Source: Saprospiraceae bacterium (GTDB lineage Bacteria; Bacteroidota; Bacteroidia; Chitinophagales; Saprospiraceae). Taken from it: a stretch of 6,986 bases of DNA. Each line of letters starts with the position of its first letter. The stretch's first letter is position 1. The stretch lies in contig JALZVN010000111.1 in NCBI GenBank assembly GCA_023299965.1, positions 1-6,986 on the forward strand. The letters are read 5' to 3'. Of this stretch, positions 1 through 5,932 are shown piece after piece. A model generated the notes under the pieces. That model did not search any database. It was not told the origin of the DNA and worked only from the letters and a program-made list of their open reading frames with translations. The translations under genes and the position numbers were made by a program.

Positions 1-233
1 TAATTTAATGAAAGCTTTGCCGCTAGGAAATTATTTATATTATATCTCCCGAAAAGACCTCCTGCAAAGTGCATTTGGCTAAAACTCCCGCCTATAGAAT
101 TGGGTGCTAAATCTCCCTGATATGTAGATAAGCCGACAGATAGACCTGCTTCCAATTGTGCTACAGCCGTATGCTGAAGCAAAAACACGTTCAATGTAAG
201 GAGTATAAAAAGTACTTTTTTCATGTTCTTCAT
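1..233 (-). CDS. Partial PorG/DUF6089-like outer-membrane beta-barrel protein (N-terminus only)
   Basis: This is the 5' end of a minus-strand gene that leaves the window at base 1 with the frame still open (77 codons visible). It begins with ATG at 233 or, four residues in, ATG at 224. The second gives a cleaner signal peptide: MKKVLFILLTLNVFLLQ, then cleavage near TAVAQ. The mature part starts LEAGLSVGLSTYQGDLAPNS, followed by GGLFGRYNINNFLAAKLSLN. A Gly-rich strand, a 'YQGDL' turn and a 'RYNI' strand are typical of small Bacteroidota beta-barrels of the DUF6089/PorG kind. PorG itself belongs to the type IX secretion system, but many relatives have no known role. The export signal is clear; the family call rests on about 50 mature residues and is moderate. 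The gene diverges from the S8 protease gene. Confidence 0.7.
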   Translation of the reverse strand, partial: MKNMKKVLFILLTLNVFLLQHTAVAQLEAGLSVGLSTYQGDLAPNSIGGSFSQMHFAGGLFGRYNINNFLAAKLSLN

Positions 234-265
234 CACTTTAAATGCTAATAATCAATATATCAACG

Positions 266-273
266 CAAAACTA
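266..273 (-). promoter_or_regulatory. Candidate -7 element for the PorG-like gene
   Basis: On the minus strand this reads TAGTTTTG, an exact match to the Bacteroidota -7 consensus TAnnTTTG. It lies 33-42 bases upstream of the two candidate start codons, leaving a leader of about 25-35 nt. No good -33 TTTG is visible at the usual 19-21 base spacing, so the call rests on the -7 match and its position. Confidence 0.45.
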
Positions 274-353
274 ATGCTAGTTTATGCATTTTGAGGAAGT
301 AATTTAAGAATTTATTAAATCATAATAGCTCCTTACGATTCGTTATATTTTTC

Positions 354-361
354 TATTTTTG
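354..361 (+). promoter_or_regulatory. Candidate -7 element for the S8 protease gene
   Basis: TATTTTTG matches the Bacteroidota -7 consensus TAnnTTTG and sits 29 bases before the ATG at 391, giving a short AT-rich leader without a Shine-Dalgarno sequence. The -33 region (about 331-335) is a poor match. In such AT-rich DNA a chance match is possible. Confidence 0.4.
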
Positions 362-390
362 AACAAATTTTTTACTTAAAAACTATTATT

Positions 391-2052
391 ATGAAATTAA
401 GATCAGTTTTGATCATTTGCTTTGCATTTGCAATGCACAGTCTAATTGCACAGCAGGCACCAGAAAACTGGTTCCACCTGGATAGTAAAGCCGATGGCTA
501 CAATGGTGTAAGTACCACAAAAACCTATAATGAAGTATTGAAAGGAATGAAATCGACTACTGTAGTGGTAGCTGTTATCGATTCTGGTGTAGATACGGAC
601 CATGAGGACTTATCTTCAGTAATGTGGGTAAATTCAGATGAAATCCCTGGAAATGGTATCGACGATGATAAAAATGGGTATATCGATGATATTCATGGTT
701 GGAATTTTATTGGAGGTAAAAACGGGAATGTTGATAAGGATACTTATGAAGCAACTCGTGTATACAAAAAGCTTCATGCGATTTATGCTAATGTAGATGG
801 TTCAAAATTGAAAGGAAAGAAAAAAAGAGAATTTGACATGTATTCAGCTGTCAAGGAAGAGGTAGAGTCAAACAAGACCAATGCAGAGTCAAGATTAGCT
901 CAAATGGGTGCGCAAGAAACCATGGTAATGGGCGCATTAGATGCTATTTCAAATGCACTTGGTGACAAGGAATTTACAAAAGAAAATGTCATGGCTATTG
1001 ATGCTGGTTCTAACGAGCAGTTGACTATTGGCAAAAGAATTATGGACAATGTTTTTGGTCAAGGAGAAGAAGTAGAAAGTATCGCCTCTTTGAAAAAAGA
1101 TGTTGCAGAGCAGATGAAAGGTGGTGTGGAGTTCTTTTCTAACCAGATAGAATATGCTTACAATCCAGATTTCAATCCTAGAACTGTAATTGGTGACGAC
1201 TACAGCAACTCTTACGAGAAAGGATACGGAAATAACGATTACGAAGGGCCTGACGCTTTTCACGGTACTCACGTTTCTGGTATCATAGCGGCAGCTAGAG
1301 GCAATGAAATCGGAATGGATGGTGTAGCGGATAATGTTCGTATTATGACTTTAAGAGCGGTACCAGATGGTGATGAAAGAGATAAGGATGTAGCAAACGC
1401 TATTATCTATGCAGTAGACAATGGAGCTTCTATTATCAATATGAGTTTTGGTAAAGGATTTAGCTGGGACAAAAAAGCAGTAGACAAAGCAGTAAAATAT
1501 GCTAATAAGAAGGATGTTCTTTTAGTCCATGCAGCAGGTAATGCAGCGCAAGACAACGATACTTCGGAGAACTATCCAAGAGATGAATTCTTTAAAAATA
1601 ATGGTATGCCTAAAGGTAAATTTGCTGCCAACTGGTTAGAGGTTGGTGCATTATCTTGGAAAGATGGAGCTGAACTTCCAGCAACATTTTCTAACTACGG
1701 TAAGAAAAACGTTGATTTGTTTGCACCAGGTGTAGCGATCTACTCTACTATCCCAGACAATGAATATAGAAATGCACAAGGAACATCTATGGCTTCTCCA
1801 GTAGTAGCAGGTGTAGCGGCGATATTAAGATCGTACTTCCCAACATTAACTGCTCAGCAGACAAAGGAAATTTTGATGTCTTCTTCTGTAAAATCTACTG
1901 AAAAAGTAAACGTTCCAGGCAAAGAAGAAATGGTGCCTTTTTCTCAGCTTTCAGTAAGTGGTGGTATTGTAAATACTTTTACGGCGGTGATGAAAGCAAA
2001 GCAAGTAAAAGGGGCTAAGAAAATTAAGAAATCTGCAATAGCTTATCCATAA
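391..2052 (+). CDS. Secreted subtilisin-family (S8) serine protease
   Basis: The 553-residue protein is a predicted exported endopeptidase. Residues 1-21 form a signal peptide (MKLRSVLIICFAFAMHSLIAQ) without a lipobox cysteine. The S8 catalytic set is complete: Asp64 in VVAVIDSGVDTDHEDL, His291 in FHGTHVSGI, Ser466 in GTSMASPVVAG, and the oxyanion-hole Asn384 in HAAGN. An Asp-rich segment at 88-100 (NGIDDDKNGYIDD) resembles a calcium-binding loop. The Asp and His motifs are 227 residues apart, against about 32 in subtilisin. The extra stretch (about 110-285) is charged and largely helical in composition. The C-terminus is short and Lys-rich (KAKQVKGAKKIKKSAIAYP) and shows no type IX sorting domain, so the product probably stays periplasmic or leaves by another route. 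The gene is monocistronic, between a divergent promoter region and a strong terminator. The substrate is unknown. The family call is very secure. Confidence 0.95.
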   Translation: MKLRSVLIICFAFAMHSLIAQQAPENWFHLDSKADGYNGVSTTKTYNEVLKGMKSTTVVVAVIDSGVDTDHEDLSSVMWVNSDEIPGNGIDDDKNGYIDDIHGWNFIGGKNGNVDKDTYEATRVYKKLHAIYANVDGSKLKGKKKREFDMYSAVKEEVESNKTNAESRLAQMGAQETMVMGALDAISNALGDKEFTKENVMAIDAGSNEQLTIGKRIMDNVFGQGEEVESIASLKKDVAEQMKGGVEFFSNQIEYAYNPDFNPRTVIGDDYSNSYEKGYGNNDYEGPDAFHGTHVSGIIAAARGNEIGMDGVADNVRIMTLRAVPDGDERDKDVANAIIYAVDNGASIINMSFGKGFSWDKKAVDKAVKYANKKDVLLVHAAGNAAQDNDTSENYPRDEFFKNNGMPKGKFAANWLEVGALSWKDGAELPATFSNYGKKNVDLFAPGVAIYSTIPDNEYRNAQGTSMASPVVAGVAAILRSYFPTLTAQQTKEILMSSSVKSTEKVNVPGKEEMVPFSQLSVSGGIVNTFTAVMKAKQVKGAKKIKKSAIAYP

Positions 2053-2074
2053 TTTTTAAACACAGAAAGAATTT

Positions 2075-2114
2075 AAAAAAGCCCTTTAAAACATACGTTT
2101 TAAAGGGCTTTTTT
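2075..2114. terminator. Bidirectional intrinsic terminator, S8 protease / DUF721 gene
   Basis: This is an 18-bp perfect inverted repeat: left arm 2075-2092 (AAAAAAGCCCTTTAAAAC), loop ATAC, right arm 2097-2114. The A-run on one side and T-run on the other give a U-tract in both directions. It lies between two convergent genes (stops at 2052 and 2130), so it can end transcription of both. Confidence 0.92.
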
Positions 2115-2129
2115 ATTAAAAAGTTAAAA

Positions 2130-2420
2130 TCACATAAAAACAACTTCTTTTAAATATTCCTCCTCTAGCCAATCATTGATATTTTTTTTGATCTTCTCTC
2201 TTCCCAAAGTCAATTCATGCTTGACACTTGCTGAGCTTATGTGCACAAACAATTTATTGTTTTGAATTCGTATCTGAGTGGTATACCTATTAGCCAAAGG
2301 ACTCATTTCTTCAGTCCAATAGTTCTTGATCTTGTACTCATAATATTTTGGTCTAAGTTTGTAGTGATCGATAAATACACTTACGAGATCCTTGATGCCC
2401 TTGTCATTGTGTCGATTCAT
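2130..2420 (-). CDS. DUF721 / DciA-like protein
   Basis: This is a 96-residue DUF721-family protein. Members include DciA, which helps load the replicative helicase DnaB in bacteria lacking DnaC. Visible family features are an amphipathic N-terminal helix (GIKDLVSVFIDHYKL), a central Trp (NYWTEEMSPLANRYT), a strand pair (IRIQNNKLFVHISSASVKHEL) and the 'L.REKIKKNIN' helix, ending in VVFM. The length suits the short Bacteroidota form, which lacks the extra domains of proteobacterial DciA. The ATG at 2420 lies inside the 3' end of recF, so the genes overlap by 17 bp and are probably translationally coupled. The recF neighbourhood supports a role in replication or repair. Whether this short form loads helicase has not been shown from sequence alone. 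Confidence 0.88.
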   Translation of the reverse strand: MNRHNDKGIKDLVSVFIDHYKLRPKYYEYKIKNYWTEEMSPLANRYTTQIRIQNNKLFVHISSASVKHELTLGREKIKKNINDWLEEEYLKEVVFM

Positions 2421-3519
2421 AGATTGCTATTTCACCCTTGTTTACAATAAATTCTTTATGTGGCTTAGCCAATTCTTTTACGATATTGCTTATTCTCAAT
2501 TCGTCTGTATCTGTAATGAATACTTGTCCAAAAGTATCGTCTTGGAGCAAGTTTATTACTTTAGTAACGCGTTCCGCGTCTAGTTTATCAAAGATATCGT
2601 CCAATAAAAGTAGCGGTTTTATTTCTTTTCTTCTTCTTAAGAACTCGTATTGAGCCAATTTAAGGCTAATAAGAAAAGATTTTCTTTGGCCTTGAGAAGC
2701 AAACTTCTTCAGTGCCTTTTCATTAAATTTGAAAACTAGATCATCACGATGTATACCTGTTGAGGTATATTCAAGATAATAATCCTTCTCAAAGGTTTGA
2801 TCTAAAAGGATTTTGTAATCAATCTCATTCAGTTGGCTTTTGTATATAATATCGACAGGTTCATTTCCGCCAGAAATCACCAAGTAAACCCCCTTAAAAA
2901 CGGGAAGAAAGTCCGCTAGGAAATCCTTCCTTTTTTGATGGATATAGGTAGCAGGAGCTTCGAGTTGTTGATCATAAATGCTAATCAGAGTTCGATCAAA
3001 TTGGTTGGCTTGTCGAATTGTTTTAAGTGTTGCATTTCGTTGCTTGATGACCTTATTATAGGTCATCAAGTGTCCTAAATAGATGGGATCTTCTTGGCAT
3101 AGTACGTTATCAACAAACTTTCTTCGAGTTTCTCCGCTTTCTTGAATCAATTTGACATCATCAGGGGCAATCATTACAATGGGGAGCATACCGATGTGTT
3201 CAGCTAATTTATCATAGGCTACCCTATTTTTTTCTACAATTTTTTTCTGACCACTTTGATACTTGACGACTAAGCCCCATTCTTTTTCATTAAGATCAAG
3301 CTTACTATCTACTCTATAAAACTTCTCACCATGCTTAACTACCTGTCTATCAGTCACATTGAAGTAAGACTTGGTCATACATAGATAATAGATGGCATCC
3401 AGTAGATTGGTTTTTCCACTTCCATTTAGACCGATAAAGCTATTAATACCAGGAGAGAAGCTGAGTGCTGCTGATTGAAAATTCTTGAATTGACCAAGTT
3501 TTAACTCTTTGATATACAA
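2404..3519 (-). CDS. recF: DNA replication and repair protein RecF
   Basis: RecF is an SMC-like ABC ATPase that binds single-strand gaps and, with RecO and RecR, helps load RecA. The 371 residues match the usual RecF length. The N-terminus has the RecF pattern YIKELKLGQFKNFQ, then Walker A GLNGSGKT at 30-37. Other landmarks are a 'MIAPDDVKLIQESGETRRKFVD' segment (117-137, characteristic of RecF), the ABC signature SQGQ at 275-278, and Walker B LLLLDDIFDKLD at 303-314, which includes the D-loop. The start is unusual. The first codon is TTG (3519-3517), an in-frame TAA lies two codons upstream (3525-3523), and the next in-frame ATG is residue 48, past Walker A, so TTG is effectively forced. No Shine-Dalgarno sequence is seen. 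It is the first gene of an operon with the DUF721 gene. Confidence 0.96.
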   Translation of the reverse strand: MYIKELKLGQFKNFQSAALSFSPGINSFIGLNGSGKTNLLDAIYYLCMTKSYFNVTDRQVVKHGEKFYRVDSKLDLNEKEWGLVVKYQSGQKKIVEKNRVAYDKLAEHIGMLPIVMIAPDDVKLIQESGETRRKFVDNVLCQEDPIYLGHLMTYNKVIKQRNATLKTIRQANQFDRTLISIYDQQLEAPATYIHQKRKDFLADFLPVFKGVYLVISGGNEPVDIIYKSQLNEIDYKILLDQTFEKDYYLEYTSTGIHRDDLVFKFNEKALKKFASQGQRKSFLISLKLAQYEFLRRRKEIKPLLLLDDIFDKLDAERVTKVINLLQDDTFGQVFITDTDELRISNIVKELAKPHKEFIVNKGEIAIYESTQ

Positions 3520-3626
3520 TGCTTAATGATTTATTTAAGGTCTATTTTCAAATAATTATGGATAATTTCGCCCTGAAAAAGAAATTTTGCCTTCTCTTCA
3601 TCTTTTAGCCTAACAATACCGTTAAA

Positions 3627-3634
3627 CAAAAGTA
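3627..3634 (-). promoter_or_regulatory. Candidate -7 element for recF
   Basis: On the minus strand this reads TACTTTTG, an exact TAnnTTTG match about 107 bases upstream of the recF TTG start. The -33 position is weak. A 15-bp palindrome (3636-3650) abuts it on the upstream side, within the expected promoter spacer. Confidence 0.4.
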
Positions 3635-3635
3635 G

Positions 3636-3650
3636 GTTCTAGAATAGAAC
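3636..3650. repeat. Palindrome GTTCTA-GAA-TAGAAC, possible operator
   Basis: This is a perfect inverted repeat with 6-bp arms and a 3-base centre in the recF-pdhA divergent intergenic region. It lies immediately upstream of the candidate recF -7 box. A second, smaller palindrome (GTCT-AAA-AGAC, 3667-3677) lies 16 bases further towards pdhA, and the word CTAAAAGA occurs at 3650-3657 and 3669-3676. Position and symmetry fit a repressor site, but no regulator can be named. Confidence 0.35.
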
Positions 3651-3695
3651 TAAAAGAATATTTTTCGTCTAAAAGACTGATTATTGAATCTAAGC

Positions 3696-3726
3696 TTTGA
3701 AGGATTGAGAATATGAGCTATCTTGC
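3696..3726 (+). promoter_or_regulatory. Promoter of pdhA (TTTG-N19-TATCTTG)
   Basis: The -33 element TTTG at 3696-3699 is followed, after 19 bases, by TATCTTGC at 3719-3726, one base short of the TAnnTTTG consensus. The spacing is right for the Bacteroidota primary sigma factor. Transcription would start near 3730, just upstream of the ATG at 3744, giving a very short leader. Confidence 0.55.
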
Positions 3727-3743
3727 AAAAAAGAATAAAATTT

Positions 3744-4772
3744 ATGGCTACAGTGGCAACGAATAAGAAAGCAAAGTCAAAAAAGAAAACAGCTGTTTCG
3801 AAGAAAACCTATATGGAATGGTATACTTTGATGCTAAGAATTAGAAAATTTGAGGAGCGTGCGTTGATGATGTACGGGCAGCAAAAAATTAGAGGTTTTT
3901 GCCATGTCTACATTGGGCAAGAAGCTGTAGCCGCTGGAATAGAATCAGCTATCACCTCAAATGACGCTATAGTAACGGCCTACAGACAGCATGGTATTGC
4001 TATCGGAAGAGGCGTTTCTTGCGACGGTGCAATGGCTGAATTGTACGGTAAAGAAACTGGTGTCAATAAAGGAAAAGGTGGTTCTATGCACTTCTTTTCT
4101 AAAGAGCATAACTACTTTGGTGGAAATGGTATCGTTGGTGCTCAAATTCCAATTGGTGCTGGTATTGCATTTGCTGAAAAATATAGAGGCACAAAAAATC
4201 TTTGTGTGACTATGTTTGGAGATGGTGCTGCTAGACAAGGCGCTTTGCATGAAGCTTTTAACATGTCTATGGCATGGAAGTTACCAGTTTTGTATATCTG
4301 TGAAAATAATGGATATGCGATGGGAACATCTGTAGGTAGAACTTCTAATGTACCAGATATCTACAAATTAGGTTTAGGATATGAGATGCCTTGTGAAGCA
4401 GTAGATGGAATGGATCCAGAAGCGGTACATAATGCTATCAGCAAAGCGGCTGACCATATAAGATCAGGAAAAGGACCATACTTCCTCGAAATCAAGACTT
4501 ATAGATACAAAGGACACTCTGTGTCAGATCCAGGTAAGTACCGATCTAAGGACGAAGTAAAAGAATACAAGGATAGAGATCCAATCAATGTATTGGAAAA
4601 GAAAATGATCAAAGAGAAAATGTATACCGAGGCGGATATAAAGAAAGTAAAAGACGCTGTAAAAGTTGAAATTGATCAGTCTGTAAAATTTGCCGAAGAA
4701 TCTTCATTTCCAGATGCAAGTGAATTGTACACGGATAATTATTTACAAGAAGATTATCCATTCTTAACTTAA
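3744..4772 (+). CDS. pdhA: Pyruvate dehydrogenase E1 component, alpha subunit
   Basis: This is the thiamine-diphosphate-binding alpha subunit of E1, which decarboxylates pyruvate and passes the acetyl group to lipoyl-E2. From the ATG at 3744 the protein has 342 residues, a normal length. After a Lys-rich N-terminus it has the E1-alpha pattern MLRIRKFEERALMMYGQQKI (30-49), RGFCHVYIGQEAVAAG (50-65), TAYRQHG, KGGSMHFF, and the ThDP/Mg motif GDGAARQGALHEAFN (159-173) closing at ENNGYAMGT (187-195). The active-site phospholoop YRYKGHSVSDPGKYR lies at 253-267. A longer in-frame start at TTG 3723 is unlikely, because it falls inside the -7 promoter box. No pdhB or E2 gene follows: the gene is monocistronic and ends in hairpins. 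2-oxoisovalerate dehydrogenase alpha is a less likely alternative. Confidence 0.93.
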   Translation: MATVATNKKAKSKKKTAVSKKTYMEWYTLMLRIRKFEERALMMYGQQKIRGFCHVYIGQEAVAAGIESAITSNDAIVTAYRQHGIAIGRGVSCDGAMAELYGKETGVNKGKGGSMHFFSKEHNYFGGNGIVGAQIPIGAGIAFAEKYRGTKNLCVTMFGDGAARQGALHEAFNMSMAWKLPVLYICENNGYAMGTSVGRTSNVPDIYKLGLGYEMPCEAVDGMDPEAVHNAISKAADHIRSGKGPYFLEIKTYRYKGHSVSDPGKYRSKDEVKEYKDRDPINVLEKKMIKEKMYTEADIKKVKDAVKVEIDQSVKFAEESSFPDASELYTDNYLQEDYPFLT

Positions 4773-4780
4773 AATAAATA

Positions 4781-4804
4781 TTAGCTTCTTTTTAAAGGAG
4801 CTAA
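4781..4804 (+). other. Short hairpin downstream of pdhA
   Basis: Arms TTAGCTTCTT (4781-4790) and AAGGAGCTAA (4795-4804) pair over 10 bp with one G-U wobble and a TTTA loop. It lies just after the pdhA stop codon and has no T-tract, so it is not a terminator by itself. It could protect the mRNA 3' end or assist the terminator that follows. Confidence 0.4.
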
Positions 4805-4821
4805 ACAAAACATAATAAAGT

Positions 4822-4862
4822 AAAAAAAGCTTGCTTCAATATTTTGAAGCAAGCTTTTTTTT
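4822..4862. terminator. Bidirectional intrinsic terminator, pdhA / P-domain gene
   Basis: This is an 18-bp perfect stem, left arm 4822-4839 (AAAAAAAGCTTGCTTCAA), loop TATT, right arm 4844-4861. It has an A-run at one end and eight Ts (4855-4862) at the other. It sits between convergent genes with stops at 4772 and 4885 and can serve both. Confidence 0.92.
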
Positions 4863-4884
4863 ACCGTGTTTGAATGAAACAGGA

Positions 4885-5832
4885 CTATGGTACATAGTTT
4901 TCTAAAGCCTCTTTGGCATATTGACGCATTTGGTCAATGTTGATACCCTTAGCATCTACTTTCGCATTTTCGAAAATCTCCTTCAATTTATTTGGAGTAG
5001 AGCTAGCTAGTTTAGAAAAAGAATTGATACCAGCAGCATTCAAAGCAGATTTAGCTGAGCCGTTTATGCCTTGAATATTCAGCAAATTATCTACTGGTTC
5101 GTAATCCATAAATAGCTTCCACTTTCGTAGCTGACCTACCTTAGTATTTCCGTCAAAATCTTGAACAGAAAGCTTCCAAGTTCCATTAGTTCGCTCACCA
5201 GAGAATCCTTTGGTAGCATTTGTGTCATAGGTTGTTGCTAAATACTTACCGTCTCCAGACTTATCATGCAAAGTCACAGACTTTCCAGAAGGGGAAGACA
5301 ATTTTACTACCAAGTCCTTTTTATTGGGATGGTCAATATCTACTAAAACTTTCATTGCGCTAACTGTTCCATTAAACCTACAGAACTGGTTGCTAACTAA
5401 GGTTTCAGCCTTTGCATTATTTGTATATACTTCGTTTGGGCAATGAGCACCAGGCTTACAGCCAACGTTCAGAGACCAATTGTTTAGTACAGAAACATTC
5501 TTATTAGAATGATTTCTTGCTATCAATTTCCATCTCCCTTTTGAAGTAACTCCTTGTAAAGGGCTTAAAGCACCTCCTTCAAAAGATTTTTGAAAAGGTG
5601 TAGGTGCAACTGCACCATTAGTTACGTTACTTTTCTCTTGTAAAGTAACAGATTTTCCATTTGGGGCAACTAATTCCAATTGAATATCATTGGGGTTAGC
5701 ATTTTTGATTTCTACATCGACAGAAATATTTTCGATATTTCCTTCTTTGAGTATCTCAACAGTAGACGTCAATCCATTGTGATCGCTAGGGATACGTGCG
5801 TTTACCCTAACCTCTTTATGTAATCTAAACAT
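4885..5832 (-). CDS. Tandem P-domain protein with C-terminal HhH-like domain
   Basis: The 315-residue protein has two P domains (the beta-sandwich usually found behind kexin/furin-type or bacterial secreted proteases), then a helix-hairpin-helix-like segment. P1 spans about 17-125 and is diverged (ISVDVEIKNANPNDIQLEL, VAPNGKSVTLQEKS, KGRWKLIARNH, NNWSLNVG). P2 spans about 140-244 and is closer to consensus (VLVDIDHPNKKDLVVKLSS, PSGKSVTLHDKSG, NGTWKLSVQDF, LRKWKLFMDY). Residues 248-312 resemble the HhH tail of the neighbouring upstream gene (NIQGINGSAKSALNAAGINS), but with GING in place of the usual GIGP. No protease domain is present. The N-terminus (MFRLHKEVRVNARIP) is polar, with no signal peptide or membrane segment, which is odd for a domain normally found outside the cytoplasm. 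Three cysteines (125, 131, 151) lie around the P1-P2 junction. The ATG at 5832 has no Shine-Dalgarno sequence. The domain calls are good; the function is unknown. Confidence 0.88.
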   Translation of the reverse strand: MFRLHKEVRVNARIPSDHNGLTSTVEILKEGNIENISVDVEIKNANPNDIQLELVAPNGKSVTLQEKSNVTNGAVAPTPFQKSFEGGALSPLQGVTSKGRWKLIARNHSNKNVSVLNNWSLNVGCKPGAHCPNEVYTNNAKAETLVSNQFCRFNGTVSAMKVLVDIDHPNKKDLVVKLSSPSGKSVTLHDKSGDGKYLATTYDTNATKGFSGERTNGTWKLSVQDFDGNTKVGQLRKWKLFMDYEPVDNLLNIQGINGSAKSALNAAGINSFSKLASSTPNKLKEIFENAKVDAKGINIDQMRQYAKEALENYVP

Positions 5833-5854
5833 ATATTGATGTTGATTTATAATT

Positions 5855-5894
5855 TAAAAAGATGCAATGCAGCAGCAGGATGCTGCTGCATTGC
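5855..5894 (-). terminator. GC-rich hairpin between the HhH gene and the P-domain gene
   Basis: A perfect 14-bp inverted repeat has arms GCAATGCAGCAGCA (5864-5877) and TGCTGCTGCATTGC (5881-5894) with a three-base loop. On the minus strand the stem is followed by ATCTTTTTAAATT, so it can act as an intrinsic terminator for the upstream HhH gene (stop at 5933). It ends only 31 bases before the ATG of the P-domain gene. No clear promoter fits in that gap, so partial read-through, or a structured leader, is also possible. Confidence 0.65.
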
Positions 5895-5932
5895 TATTTA
5901 ATACCATTTAATATCCTTAGATGGTAAAAGGT

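Noticed and set aside
949..1272. Minus-strand open frame inside the S8 protease gene
   Set aside because: It lies opposite a clearly conserved protease and has no recognisable family features or promoter.
3570..3609. Possible 16-residue plus-strand leader peptide (MDNFALKKKFCLLFIF) in the recF-pdhA gap
   Set aside because: The frame is short, has no ribosome site, lies upstream of the pdhA promoter and is probably a chance frame in AT-rich DNA.
3723..3743. Extended start (TTG at 3723) for pdhA, adding seven residues
   Set aside because: The TTG lies inside the probable -7 promoter element (3719-3726) and would not be transcribed. The ATG at 3744 gives a normal protein.
3957..4250. Open frames on both strands inside pdhA (3957-4250 minus, 3991-4209 plus)
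   Set aside because: These are shadows of a highly conserved gene. Their products have no domain features.
391..5832. Functional link between the S8 protease and the stand-alone P-domain protein, since P domains usually accompany S8 proteases
   Set aside because: The genes are 2.8 kb apart on opposite strands, separated by unrelated operons and terminators. One product is exported and the other has no export signal.
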